This document shows positions 53,662-62,961 of a DNA stretch of 64,000 nt, piece by piece. The stretch is taken from positions 248,001 through 312,000 of the forward strand of contig NZ_VORW01000001.1 of the NCBI RefSeq assembly GCF_007997215.1, given 5' to 3'. A program made the translations under genes and the position numbers. The notes under the pieces were generated by a model that was given only the letters and a program-made list of their open reading frames with translations, was not told the DNA's origin and ran no database searches. The stretch's first letter is position 1; each line of letters starts with the position of its first letter. The stretch comes from Algoriphagus aquimarinus (GTDB lineage: Bacteria; Bacteroidota; Bacteroidia; Cytophagales; Cyclobacteriaceae).

Positions 53662-54645
53662 ATGCTAAAGATTTTTTCCTTAAACATGTTTAAGACAAAA
53701 ACAAAATACACAGTGATTGGCGCTTTGATGCTGATGAGCTTTGATGTCAATGACGCAAATTTTGAATCCTATACCCAGAAAATTCCTGGGACTGAAGTAG
53801 CGTTTCAAATGACGCCAATTCCTGAAGGGACCTTCCTAATGGGCTCTGAAAATTCTGCGGACGAAAAGCCAGTGCACGAAGTGAAGATCGCCCCTTTTTG
53901 GATGGGAACACATGAAGTAACTTGGGATGCTTTTGAGCTTTTCCTGGATAAAAATTACGAGTTAGCCATTTCTGAAGGCCCGATCGGGGAGATCGTAGAT
54001 GGTTTGACCAGACCAAGTATGCCCTATTTGGATATGACTTTCGGGATGGGCAAAGAAGGTAAGCCGGCTATCGGTATGACTCAGTACGGAGCCATCCAGT
54101 TTTGCCATTGGCTTTATTTGAAAACTGGCATTTTCTACAGACTTCCTACAGAAGCAGAATGGGAATATGCAGCGAAAGCAGGAACTGACACTAAGTACTT
54201 CTTTGGAAATGATGCATCTGCCATTGGAGACTATGCTTGGACCAGAGAAAATTCTGCAGAGACTACCCATCTTATTGGCAAAAAGAAGCCAAACCCTTGG
54301 GGACTTTACGATATTTATGGAAATGTGCTAGAATGGACTTCAGATCAATATGATGATGAATTCTACGCTAAATCTCCTTCAGTGAATCCTACTAATCCTT
54401 CAACAGAACTCTATCCAAGAGTGGTAAGAGGAGGCAGCTACGATACAGAAGCTTCTGAATTAAGCTCGACCAAGCGTTTTGTAAGCTCGGCAGACTGGAA
54501 GAGAATCGATCCACAGATACCTAAAAGTCAGTGGTGGTTTCCAGAAGCACCTTTCTTAGGATTGAGACTTGTTAGGCCTCAAATCCCGCCTAGTCCAGAA
54601 GAAATTATGGCTTATTATCAAGCCAAACCAATTACCGATTACTAA
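53662..54645 (+). CDS. SUMF1/FGE-fold protein lacking the catalytic cysteines
   Basis: The 327-residue protein has an N-terminal hydrophobic stretch (about 14-25, possibly a signal peptide; a start at 53686 is also possible) and a formylglycine-generating-enzyme (FGE-sulfatase) fold from about residue 45: PEGTFLMGSENSADEKPVHEV, WMGTHEVTWDAF, YRLPTEAEWEYAAKAG, NPWGLYDIYGNVLEWTSD and RVVRGGSYDTEASELSSTKR. True FGEs have two redox cysteines just after RGGSW; here this segment has none, so activation of sulfatases is unlikely. No sulfatase gene is in the window. It starts 27 bp after the VCBS gene and may bind ligand or act as a different oxidase-like scaffold. Confidence 0.85.
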   Translation: MLKIFSLNMFKTKTKYTVIGALMLMSFDVNDANFESYTQKIPGTEVAFQMTPIPEGTFLMGSENSADEKPVHEVKIAPFWMGTHEVTWDAFELFLDKNYELAISEGPIGEIVDGLTRPSMPYLDMTFGMGKEGKPAIGMTQYGAIQFCHWLYLKTGIFYRLPTEAEWEYAAKAGTDTKYFFGNDASAIGDYAWTRENSAETTHLIGKKKPNPWGLYDIYGNVLEWTSDQYDDEFYAKSPSVNPTNPSTELYPRVVRGGSYDTEASELSSTKRFVSSADWKRIDPQIPKSQWWFPEAPFLGLRLVRPQIPPSPEEIMAYYQAKPITDY

Positions 54646-54663
54646 CCCTTAATACCTATACTT

Positions 54664-55974
54664 ATGAAAAACGAAAACTCTCGCAGAGATTTCATCAAAA
54701 CTTCCGCTCTGGTTACAGGCGGATTGGTGGCCTCTAATTTTGTGTTGCCAGGTGCATATGCTGCTCCTGTCAATGAGTTGAAACTAGCATTAATCGGCTG
54801 TGGTGGTCGAGGAACCGGAGCTGCTTTTCAAGCCTTAGCAACGGGGCACAACATCAAAATTGTCGCTATGGCGGATGCCTTCAGAGACCGCTTAGACACA
54901 GCATACAATGCATTGAATGAGAAGTACGGAGATAAACTTGCTGTTTCTGAGGACATGAAATTTGTGGGATTTGATGGTTATAAGAATGCTATCGCTCAAG
55001 CAGATGTAGTTATTCTTGCTACACCTCCAGGCTTCCGTCCTATGCATTTCGAAGAAGCTGTGAAGCAGGGCAAGCAGATTTTTATGGAAAAGCCAGTAGC
55101 GGTAGATGCTGCAGGAATCAGAAAAGTATTGAAAGCAGCTGAAGAAGCAAAAGCTAAGAAATTGAACGTAGTAGTAGGTCTTCAAAGACACTACCAGGCG
55201 AACTATATAGAGACAATCAAGCGTATTCACGATGGCGAAATTGGAGACATCATCAATGGTCAAGTCTATTGGAATGACGGTGGCGTTTGGGTAAGAGAGC
55301 GTCAGCCAGGCCAAACTGAGATGGAATACCAAATGAGAAACTGGTACTATTTCAACTGGCTTTGTGGTGATCATATCAATGAGCAACACGTGCACAATAT
55401 TGACGTGGCGAACTGGGTGAAGAAAGGACCACCAGTGAAAGCTGAAGGTACCGGCGGTAGACTTATTCGTACAGGTAAGGAAAACGGGGAAATCTTTGAT
55501 CACCATGTACTGACTTACACCTATGCTGATGGATCTGTGATTCACAGTGAGTGTCGTCACTTCCCAGGAGCTCAAAACCGTGTGGATGAAAGCTTCCAAG
55601 GAACCAAGGGAACTGCTTATCTAAGTGCAGGAAATTACGGTACTCTGAAAGATTGGAAAGGCAATGTTCTTTATGATCACGACCGTAAGAATCAGCCAAA
55701 TCCATATCAAGTAGAACATGATCAGCTTTGGGCAACGTTGTTCAAAGGAGATTATAAATTTGCAGATGCAGAAAACGCAGCAAATAGTACCATGACTGCG
55801 ATAATGGGTAGATATGCTACTTATTCTGGCAAGCCATTGACGTTCGAAGAAGCCTTGAACGGACAAGTTGAGTTGATGCCAGAGAAATTAGCTTGGGATG
55901 CTATGCCTAAGGTATTGCCTGGTGCAGACATGTATTATCCTCATGCTATTCCTGGTAAAACTAAAGTAGTTTAA
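54664..55974 (+). CDS. Tat-exported Gfo/Idh/MocA family oxidoreductase
   Basis: The 436-residue enzyme begins with a twin-arginine signal (NSRRDFIKTSALVTGG, cleavage near AYAAP), so it is exported folded with its NAD(P) cofactor to the periplasm. The Rossmann loop is LALIGCGGRGTGAAF, and the catalytic Lys is in FMEKPVAVD. The substrate domain contains YYFNWLCGDHINEQHVHNIDVANW, with His residues likely to act as base. The hallmark of GH109 glycosidases, as I recall it, is not visible, so simple sugar oxidation is the better reading. It lies 18 bp after the FGE-like gene and 2 bp before an isomerase gene. Confidence 0.9.
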   Translation: MKNENSRRDFIKTSALVTGGLVASNFVLPGAYAAPVNELKLALIGCGGRGTGAAFQALATGHNIKIVAMADAFRDRLDTAYNALNEKYGDKLAVSEDMKFVGFDGYKNAIAQADVVILATPPGFRPMHFEEAVKQGKQIFMEKPVAVDAAGIRKVLKAAEEAKAKKLNVVVGLQRHYQANYIETIKRIHDGEIGDIINGQVYWNDGGVWVRERQPGQTEMEYQMRNWYYFNWLCGDHINEQHVHNIDVANWVKKGPPVKAEGTGGRLIRTGKENGEIFDHHVLTYTYADGSVIHSECRHFPGAQNRVDESFQGTKGTAYLSAGNYGTLKDWKGNVLYDHDRKNQPNPYQVEHDQLWATLFKGDYKFADAENAANSTMTAIMGRYATYSGKPLTFEEALNGQVELMPEKLAWDAMPKVLPGADMYYPHAIPGKTKVV

Positions 55975-55976
55975 TC

Positions 55977-56888
55977 ATGGAAAGAAGAGGCTTTATAAAA
56001 AAAGTTGGCTTAGGAAGCACCCTATTGGGTGTTTCTGGAGCTATGAGTATGCCTTCATTTGCCGCTGGCAAAGCTGAGCCTACGTTCCATATGGATTTTG
56101 CACCTCACTTCGGAATGTTCAGAAATTCTGCCCCAGGTGGAATTGTTGATGAATTGAAGTTTATGGCGGATCAGGGTTTCAGGTCTCTAGAAGACAATGG
56201 AATGCTGGGACGATCAGTAGAAGAACAGACGCTTATCGGCAAAACACTTGAATCCCTAGGGATGAGAATGGGCGTATTTGTCATAGAAGGAGGCGAAAAC
56301 TGGAAAACTGCGCTGACCACAGGTAAAAAAGAGCATTCGGATCTATTTGTAGATACCTGTAAGAAATCTGTGGAAGTGGCAAAGCGTGTGGGAGCAAAAT
56401 GGATGACTGTAGTACCAGGGTATTTCGAAAGAAATCTTCCTATGGGAGTACAGACAGGCAATGTCATTGAAGCCTACAAACGTGGAGCTGAAGTATTGGA
56501 AAAAGAGGGATTGGTGATGGTAATGGAACCATTGAGTGATAATCCTGATCTTTTCCTCCGTCATGCTGATCAGTCCTATATGATTTGCAAGGCTGTAGAT
56601 AGCCCTGCTTGTAAAATTCTCTACGATATCTACCACATGCAACGCAATGAAGGCAACTTGATTGCCACCATGCAGAAAACCTGGGATGAGATCGCTTACA
56701 TTCAAATCGGAGATAATCCTGGCAGAAAGGAACCAGGAACAGGAGAAATCAATTATAGCAATGTATTCAAATTCATCCACGAAAAAGGTTTCAAGGGTGT
56801 AATGGGTATGGAACATGGAAATGCCTCTCCAGGAGTAGAAGGAGAGAAAGCCTTAATCCAAGCCTACAGAAAAGTTGACATAGTCTGA
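55977..56888 (+). CDS. Tat-exported hydroxypyruvate isomerase/xylose isomerase-like TIM-barrel protein
   Basis: The 303-residue protein has a twin-arginine-like N-terminus (MERRGFIKKVGLGSTLLGVSG, cleavage near PSFAAG). The TIM barrel follows the hydroxypyruvate isomerase pattern: metal ligands in VMEPLSDNPD (Glu), LYDIYHMQRNEGNL (Asp), IQIGDNPGRKEPGTGEINY and MGMEHG (Glu). The family isomerises or epimerises keto-sugars and includes eliminating enzymes for 3-keto glycosides. The gene starts 2 bp after the oxidoreductase gene, so both proteins probably act in sequence on the same sugar in the periplasm. The exact reaction is unknown. Confidence 0.85.
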   Translation: MERRGFIKKVGLGSTLLGVSGAMSMPSFAAGKAEPTFHMDFAPHFGMFRNSAPGGIVDELKFMADQGFRSLEDNGMLGRSVEEQTLIGKTLESLGMRMGVFVIEGGENWKTALTTGKKEHSDLFVDTCKKSVEVAKRVGAKWMTVVPGYFERNLPMGVQTGNVIEAYKRGAEVLEKEGLVMVMEPLSDNPDLFLRHADQSYMICKAVDSPACKILYDIYHMQRNEGNLIATMQKTWDEIAYIQIGDNPGRKEPGTGEINYSNVFKFIHEKGFKGVMGMEHGNASPGVEGEKALIQAYRKVDIV

Positions 56889-56901
56889 TTTTAAAATTTA
56901 T

Positions 56902-57936
56902 ATGATTAAGAGAAAGTTACTAGCGCTATCATTATTGGTAGCGCTTTTTTCCTGCAAAAAATCTGAGGAAAACCTAGCAGGTAGCCCAACCGGTTGGGAC
57001 ATTCTTGAGACTCCTGTTGAATCATCGTTACGAGGTCTTTCTCCGTTAACAGTTGAAATAGCATGGGCAAGTGGAAGCGAAGGCACTTGGCTTAGAACAA
57101 TTGATGGAGGTAAGACATGGGATCATGGAGTGATAGCTGGGCTCGATACGGTGGACTTTAGATCTATTCATGCCTTTGACGCAATGACTGCGATAGTTGT
57201 CTCAGCTGGTCAGCCAGCTGTCATTTATAAAACGATAGACGGAGGAAAAACCTGGGATCTGAAGCATCAGGAGAATGAATTCGCTTTTCTGGATGGTATT
57301 AGTTTCGCCTCATCTTCCCAAGGTTTTGTCATTGGAGATCCTGAAGGTGGAAAGTGGACTATTCTTCAAACTGCCAACCAAGGCAATACTTGGTACCCTT
57401 TAGACTCCTTGCCAGGTGCGGTGGACGGAGAAGCTGCTTTCGCGGCGAGCGCTACTTCTCTTCTCGCTGAGGGGAACGAACTTTGGCTGGGAACTGGTGG
57501 TACTGAGTCCAATCTTCATTTCTCAAAAGATATGGGTGCAAGTTGGGAAAAGTATAGTTCGCCTTTTATTCAAGGTGAATCCTCACAAGGCATTTTCTCT
57601 ATCGCAAGTATGGGCAAAGGAGAAATTATCGCAGTAGGTGGAGATTATTTGAATGAAGGAATACAGGAAGGGAACGCAGGTATTTTTATTTCTAGCAAAA
57701 AAGAGTGGATAAAACCTCAGCAAGGACCAGGAGGATATCGATCTGGAGTTGTTTATTTTTCTCAGCAAAAATGGTTGATCGCCGTAGGGCCTGCAGGGTC
57801 AGATTATTCCATTGATGGCGGCATTACCTGGCAGCCGATTTCAGCAGATGGTTTTCATGCTGTAAAAAAGGGGCATGCAGATGGCTCGGTATGGGCGTCT
57901 GGAGCTAAGGGAAAAATAGCTAAATTGAAATATTAA
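56902..57936 (+). CDS. BNR/YCF48-repeat lipoprotein
   Basis: The 344-residue protein has a lipoprotein signal ending VALFSC (Cys at about 18). The mature part is a seven-bladed propeller-like repeat set with Asp-box motifs: TIDGGKTWDHG, TIDGGKTWDLK, ANQGNTWYPL, SKDMGASWEKY and SIDGGITWQPI. Such proteins resemble sialidase or photosystem-assembly propellers, but no sialidase active-site Arg triad or FRIP motif is seen. It is the last gene of the SusCD locus, 13 bp after the isomerase gene. Confidence 0.85.
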   Translation: MIKRKLLALSLLVALFSCKKSEENLAGSPTGWDILETPVESSLRGLSPLTVEIAWASGSEGTWLRTIDGGKTWDHGVIAGLDTVDFRSIHAFDAMTAIVVSAGQPAVIYKTIDGGKTWDLKHQENEFAFLDGISFASSSQGFVIGDPEGGKWTILQTANQGNTWYPLDSLPGAVDGEAAFAASATSLLAEGNELWLGTGGTESNLHFSKDMGASWEKYSSPFIQGESSQGIFSIASMGKGEIIAVGGDYLNEGIQEGNAGIFISSKKEWIKPQQGPGGYRSGVVYFSQQKWLIAVGPAGSDYSIDGGITWQPISADGFHAVKKGHADGSVWASGAKGKIAKLKY

Positions 57937-58076
57937 AACAGCAGATTGGCTTTCTCGTAGATTAGTACCTATAGTCTTTGTACTAAAAGATTTGCATCTT
58001 GGTTAAGATTTATAGTGCCGGCGTGTACTATCTTTAACCTGAATCATAAAACCGATAAACCTGAATTTTATTAAAC

Positions 58077-58811
58077 ATGTTTGAAATTGTTCCTTCTATA
58101 TGGCTAATCAATGGTAAATGTGTCCGTCTCAAGAGAGGGGATTTTTCCACTGAAGAAGTGATATCCAATAATCCATTGGAGATTGCTCAAGCTTTTGAAG
58201 CTATAGGATTGAAAAGAGTCCACTTGGTAGATTTGGACGGAGCACGTAGAGGGGAGCCTAAAAATTACCACATTCTAGAAGCCATTGCAGGATATACTGA
58301 CCTGAAAGTTGATTTCACAGGAGGTATTTCTACAGATGGAGATGTGATCAAATGTTTTGAATTTGGCGCCAGTACGATCACAGTGAGTTCAGCGGCAGCG
58401 AATCATCCCGAGCGTTTCGCTCAATTCATACTTTCTTATGGCCGTGAGAAAATCAATCTGGCTGCTGATACAAACCCCGCTGATAATAAAATCAAAATCA
58501 GAGGCTGGTTAAAGAAAACTGAAATTGACCTGTTCGATCATATCGAATTTTTCTACGAAAGAGGTTTGAAATATCTAAAATGTTCTGATGTCTCAAGAGA
58601 TGGAGTAATGGAAGGACCTAATTTCGCGCTATTTCAAAGTGTCAGAGATAAATTCCCTGAGATAAACCTAGCTGCAAGCGGTGGTGTGAGAGGGGTAGAT
58701 GACTTCAGACGATTAAGAGACATGGGTGTGTCTGCTACAGTTTTTGGTAGAGCTTATTATGAAGGTATGATCAGCCTTCAAGACTTAGAAAAATTTATAG
58801 CAGAAGGTTGA
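58077..58811 (+). CDS. HisA-like TIM-barrel protein, catalytic Asp replaced by Trp
   Basis: The 244-residue protein looks like HisA (ProFAR isomerase of histidine biosynthesis): it has RVHLVDLDGARRGEPKN, the first phosphate-binding glycine loop DFTGGISTDGDV, and the second, LAASGGVRGVDDF with TVFGRAYYEG. However, the strand-1 motif PAIDL is PSIWL, so the general base Asp is Trp9 (codon TGG), and the strand-6 Thr is Ser in CSDVSRDG. The strand-5 Asp (LAADTNP) is kept. There are no other his genes nearby. It is therefore probably a paralog with a different job, not the biosynthetic enzyme. A 140-bp gap separates it from the SusCD locus. Confidence 0.8.
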   Translation: MFEIVPSIWLINGKCVRLKRGDFSTEEVISNNPLEIAQAFEAIGLKRVHLVDLDGARRGEPKNYHILEAIAGYTDLKVDFTGGISTDGDVIKCFEFGASTITVSSAAANHPERFAQFILSYGREKINLAADTNPADNKIKIRGWLKKTEIDLFDHIEFFYERGLKYLKCSDVSRDGVMEGPNFALFQSVRDKFPEINLAASGGVRGVDDFRRLRDMGVSATVFGRAYYEGMISLQDLEKFIAEG

Positions 58812-58867
58812 TTCAAACTGTTTGGCTAGACCTTGTCAGTGAGATACAAACCCAGAGAATTTAAGAA

Positions 58868-60394
58868 TCAGAGATTTTCTTCCAATCCCAATATTTCTTC
58901 CAGATATTCTCTGGAATTAGACAACCTGGGCACTTTATGCTGTCCTCCTAGTTTACCTCTTTTACGCATCCACTTTTCGAATAGCCCGGATGGTGCATGA
59001 TGAATTATTGGTTCTATCAAAGCCAATCCCTTGTGACGTTTGGCATCGTAATCAGAGTTGATTTCTCGCAAGTGCACGTCTAAAAGTCTGTCAAATTCTT
59101 TTGGATCTGAAGGTTCCTTCTGAAACTCTATAATCCACTCATGAGCTCCTTTTGATCCTGACCCGTCAAAATACACAGGAGCCGCCGTGAAGTTGGCAAT
59201 TCTGGCATCAGTCTGTTCAGCGGCAAATTGAACTGCTTTTTCAGCATTTTCTACTATCACTTCCTCTCCGAATGCATTCAGAAAATGCCTTGTACGACCT
59301 GATATCCTGAATCGATAAGGCGAGGTGGAAGTAAACTTCACCGTATCACCGATTTTATATCTCCACAATCCACCATTAGTAGTGATCACTAAGGCGTAAT
59401 TTTTATCCAGCTCCACCTGAGACAAAGGAATTACTTCTGGATCTTCATTGTCCCACTCTTCCATGGAAATGAATTCATAGAAAATTCCATAATCCAAAAG
59501 CAAAAGCAACTCATCAGAATCCTTCTGATCCTGTATCCCAAAGAATCCTTCGGATGCATTATATGTCTCCATATAGCGCATTTTTTCTGAAGGAATAAGT
59601 TCTTTGAAAAGACTTCTATAAGGCCCAAAAGCAACTGCCCCGTGGAAAAAGATCTCCAGATTAGGCCAAACTTCAGTAATGTTCTTAGCTTTCTTTAATT
59701 CAAGGACTTTTTGCAACAGCACAATAGTCCATGTCGGAACTCCAGCCATGCAGGTCACATCTTCGTCCATGGTCTCACGAGCCATTTTCTCAATCTTCGC
59801 CTCCCATTCGCCCATCAGTGCAGTTTCCTTAGAAGGAGTCCTAACAAAATATGCCCAAAAAGGCAAATTCTCCATGATCACCGCTGAGATATCACCTGCT
59901 CTAGCCGATCCTAGGGGATTGAGCGGATTGTTCTCTAAAGTACCGCCAATGGTGAGAATTTTCCCTGCAAAAAGTCTTGAATCTGGATAATTGGCCATAT
60001 AAAGCGCGACCATATCCTTACCTCCCTTGTAATGACATTCCTCCAGGCTTTCGTGTGTTACGGGGATGTATTTACTACGGCTTGAAGTGGTGCCTGATGA
60101 CTTGGCAAACCATTCTATTTCGGTATTCCAGATTACATCTTCGCTTCCTGCCATCGCTTTGTCGATGTAGGGTTTAAACTTATCATAATTCCGTATGGGT
60201 ATTCTACTTGCAAAATCTGCATAGCTTTGAATTTCTGAGAATCCATGCTCAATACCAAAATCCGTTTTCTTACCTGCTTCTATTAACTCATGGAAAATAG
60301 TGTCTTGCACAGAAATAGGATTACGCTTGAAATTATCGATTTGACCTAGGCGGCTTTTAAAAATCCAGGTCATAAAAGAATTCAGAACCTCCAT
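58868..60394 (-). CDS. GH3 auxin-responsive-promoter family protein
   Basis: The 508-residue cytosolic protein belongs to the GH3 branch of the acyl-adenylate-forming superfamily, which in plants conjugates amino acids to jasmonate and auxin. The ATP-binding SSGTTSSRSKYIPVT (about 111-125), YNASEGFFGIQ and YALVITTNGGLWRYKIGDTV segments fit the family motifs. In Bacteroidota the substrate is unknown, and acylation of a lipid or other acyl group by ATP is the likely chemistry. Its ATG overlaps the lptB stop by one base (TAATG), so it is translationally coupled to the LPS transport gene. Confidence 0.88.
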   Translation of the reverse strand: MEVLNSFMTWIFKSRLGQIDNFKRNPISVQDTIFHELIEAGKKTDFGIEHGFSEIQSYADFASRIPIRNYDKFKPYIDKAMAGSEDVIWNTEIEWFAKSSGTTSSRSKYIPVTHESLEECHYKGGKDMVALYMANYPDSRLFAGKILTIGGTLENNPLNPLGSARAGDISAVIMENLPFWAYFVRTPSKETALMGEWEAKIEKMARETMDEDVTCMAGVPTWTIVLLQKVLELKKAKNITEVWPNLEIFFHGAVAFGPYRSLFKELIPSEKMRYMETYNASEGFFGIQDQKDSDELLLLLDYGIFYEFISMEEWDNEDPEVIPLSQVELDKNYALVITTNGGLWRYKIGDTVKFTSTSPYRFRISGRTRHFLNAFGEEVIVENAEKAVQFAAEQTDARIANFTAAPVYFDGSGSKGAHEWIIEFQKEPSDPKEFDRLLDVHLREINSDYDAKRHKGLALIEPIIHHAPSGLFEKWMRKRGKLGGQHKVPRLSNSREYLEEILGLEENL

Positions 60395-61140
60395 TAATTA
60401 AAAACTTTTCGTTTCAACTCAAAATTAGATCCCAAATATACTTTTCTAACCTGTTCATCGGCAGCTAGCTCTTCAGCTGTTCCAGCTTTCAGCAGTTTTC
60501 CTTCGAACATCAAATATGCTCTGTCAGTGATAGAAAGTGTTTCATTCACATTGTGATCAGTGATCAGAATGCCAATATTTTTTGTTTTTAGCTTAGCTAC
60601 AATGGCCTGGATTTCCTCCACAGCTATCGGGTCCACACCTGCAAATGGCTCATCTAGCAAGACGAATTTTGGGTCTACCGCTAAAGCTCTAGCTATCTCT
60701 GTTCTTCTTCTTTCTCCACCCGAAAGTACCACTCCGAGGTTTTTGCGCACGTGTGTCAAGCTGAACTCTTCTAGAAGACTTTCCACTTTTTCTTTACGCT
60801 CCTGCTTCGGCATCTTGGTCATCTCCAGTACAGCCATGATATTTTCCTCTACTGAAAGTTTTCTGAAAACTGAGGCTTCCTGAGCTAAGTATCCTATGCC
60901 CAATTGAGCTCGCTTATACATGGGGAGGCTGGTGATTTTCTCTTGCTCCAAAAAAATATTGCCTTCATTAGGCTGAATCAAACCTACGATCATGTAGAAT
61001 GAAGTAGTTTTTCCTGCTCCATTTGGCCCTAAGAGCCCGACGATCTCACCTTGGCTTACCTCCACGGAGATGTCATTCACCACCCGGCGACCTTTGTAGA
61101 TTTTTACTAAATTTTCGGCTCGAAGAATCATATCAGTCAA
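60394..61140 (-). CDS. lptB: LPS export ABC transporter ATP-binding protein LptB
   Basis: The 248-residue ATPase drives the Lpt bridge that carries lipopolysaccharide to the outer membrane. Walker A is GPNGAGKTT (about 37-45), the ABC signature is LSGGERRR, Walker B is [12 protein letters not shown], and the switch His is in [10 protein letters not shown]. Its 5' end overlaps the recJ end by 8 bases and its stop overlaps the GH3 start, so the three form a tight operon. Confidence 0.95.
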   Translation of the reverse strand: MTDMILRAENLVKIYKGRRVVNDISVEVSQGEIVGLLGPNGAGKTTSFYMIVGLIQPNEGNIFLEQEKITSLPMYKRAQLGIGYLAQEASVFRKLSVEENIMAVLEMTKMPKQERKEKVESLLEEFSLTHVRKNLGVVLSGGERRRTEIARALAVDPKFVLLDEPFAGVDPIAVEEIQAIVAKLKTKNIGILITDHNVNETLSITDRAYLMFEGKLLKAGTAEELAADEQVRKVYLGSNFELKRKVFN

Positions 61141-62857
61141 ATTTTATGTCTTTCACGTAGAGTTGCAAACTGCTCTTATCGCGAAATACATTTTCTCTCA
61201 TTTCTGCAACTATATCAAATCGCATTTTCCCACGAAGCATATTTACTGTGGTCAAATCCGGATCTTTTGCCCGATCCGCCATCCCAAATCCAAGGCAAAC
61301 TGGCGTGGTCACCTGACCATCTTGGACGATTTTGAATCGCAGATGTTTATCCTTCAGCACAGTCACATCCTCCGCATATACATTTGCTATTTGGAAGACC
61401 GGCTCCGTATTTCCTGGACCAAAAGGAGCCATTTGCTTCAAGATATTATAAAACTTGTAATTAATCTGATCTAAAAGCAATTCATCGTCAACTTCTATCA
61501 CTGGCTTGCGATGAACTTCCTGAATTCTGCTCTTTACTACCGCCTCAAATTTCTCCTGAAAAGCAGGGACATTCTCCACAGGAAGCGTCAATCCAGCAGC
61601 ATACATATGCCCTCCAAATTGATCTAGTAGATCAGTACATTCTTCTATAGCTTCATAAATATTGAAGTCCACTACTGATCTAGCGCTACCAGTTGCTTTT
61701 CCATTTGACTCCGTCAAAATGATGGTAGGTCTATAATATTTCTCAATACAGCGACTTGCCACGATTCCGATTACTCCTTTGTGCCAATCATCTTTGAAAA
61801 GTACTGTAGAATTCCACTCCGCTAACTCCTCACGAGAAGCGATCATTTCAAAAGCTTCCTTGGTGATGTTCTCGTCAAAATTCCTTCGGGTAGCATTCAC
61901 CTCATCTACCACTTTGGCTCGCTCCATCGCGCCTTCCAAGTCTGAAGAAATCAGTAATTCCACAGATGCTTTCGCGTGCTCTAGTCTTCCAGACGCATTG
62001 ATTCTCGGCCCAATTTTGAAAACTACATCCGAAATACCGATGTCCTTTTCCAAATTACTGCTTAGCATCAAGGCTTTCAAACCAGGCCTTGGCGTATTAT
62101 TAAGTCGATCAAGTCCGTAATAGGCAAGAATCCTGTTTTCACCTGTAATAGGAACAATATCTGCGGCGATACTCACTGCCACCAAATCCAAATAAGCATC
62201 CAACAGAGAACTGTCCATTCCGCGTTTGATTGCAATCGCCTGAATCAGCTTGAAGCCAACTCCTGCCCCACTCAATTCTTTGTATGGATAATTGCAGTCA
62301 CTACGCTTGGAGTCCAATACGGCTATGGCAGCAGGAAGCTCATCTCCGGGAGTATGGTGATCACAAATAATAAAATCAACACCTAACTCCGTGGCCAAAG
62401 CCACTTTTTCTATCGCCTTAATCCCACAATCCAACGCGATAATCAATTTGATATCATTTTCAGCTGCGAATCTTACTCCTTTTTCAGAAATACCGTAGCC
62501 CTCTTTGTAGCGATCGGGAATATAGAAAACTACATCTGGATAGAAGGTTTTTAGAAAACCGTACATCAGCGCTACAGCAGTCGTGCCATCTACATCATAG
62601 TCTCCATAGACCATAATCTTTTCGTCGCTGGCTATCGCAGCTTGAATTCTATCTACAGCCTCAGTCATATCCTTCATCAGAAAAGGATCGTGAAGGGAGG
62701 TAAGGGAAGGACGGAAGTAACTCTTCGCCTGCTCAAAACTCTCCACCCCTCGATTAATCAGCATGTTGGCCAATGTCAAATTGACATTGATCTCTTTGCT
62801 CAGCTGATCTATTGCTGGTTGTGAGGTTTTAGGCTTTTGTTTCCAGAGGTACTCCAT
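61133..62857 (-). CDS. recJ: Single-stranded-DNA-specific exonuclease RecJ
   Basis: The 574-residue nuclease degrades single-stranded DNA 5' to 3' in recombination and mismatch repair. The DHH-family motifs are present: motif [15 protein letters not shown], motif II LDCGIKA, motif III DHH in [13 protein letters not shown], and the DHHA1 C-terminal part with [12 protein letters not shown]. An OB-like domain follows ([10 protein letters not shown]). It is the first gene of the recJ-lptB-GH3 operon. Confidence 0.95.
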   Translation of the reverse strand: MEYLWKQKPKTSQPAIDQLSKEINVNLTLANMLINRGVESFEQAKSYFRPSLTSLHDPFLMKDMTEAVDRIQAAIASDEKIMVYGDYDVDGTTAVALMYGFLKTFYPDVVFYIPDRYKEGYGISEKGVRFAAENDIKLIIALDCGIKAIEKVALATELGVDFIICDHHTPGDELPAAIAVLDSKRSDCNYPYKELSGAGVGFKLIQAIAIKRGMDSSLLDAYLDLVAVSIAADIVPITGENRILAYYGLDRLNNTPRPGLKALMLSSNLEKDIGISDVVFKIGPRINASGRLEHAKASVELLISSDLEGAMERAKVVDEVNATRRNFDENITKEAFEMIASREELAEWNSTVLFKDDWHKGVIGIVASRCIEKYYRPTIILTESNGKATGSARSVVDFNIYEAIEECTDLLDQFGGHMYAAGLTLPVENVPAFQEKFEAVVKSRIQEVHRKPVIEVDDELLLDQINYKFYNILKQMAPFGPGNTEPVFQIANVYAEDVTVLKDKHLRFKIVQDGQVTTPVCLGFGMADRAKDPDLTTVNMLRGKMRFDIVAEMRENVFRDKSSLQLYVKDIKFD

Positions 62858-62961
62858 GAAGCTAATTTAGTAAACTAAGTTTCTTGTGATTTTATTAATT
62901 AAAAGTATTGGTTCTATAATCGACTATAGAAGCCAAAAAGTTTACTTGAAGGCAAAAAAAG

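Noticed and set aside
53662..54645. Sulfatase-maturing enzyme of a sulfated-glycan locus
   Set aside because: The two catalytic cysteines are missing and no sulfatase gene is present in the window.
54892..55599. 235-codon open frame on the minus strand
   Set aside because: It lies wholly antisense to the well-supported Tat-exported Gfo/Idh gene, and its product is an odd Ser/His/Val-rich string with no domain.
54664..55974. GH109-type NAD-dependent glycosidase
   Set aside because: Tat signal and length fit, but the active-site signature I remember for GH109 is not visible; ordinary oxidoreductase is the safer call.
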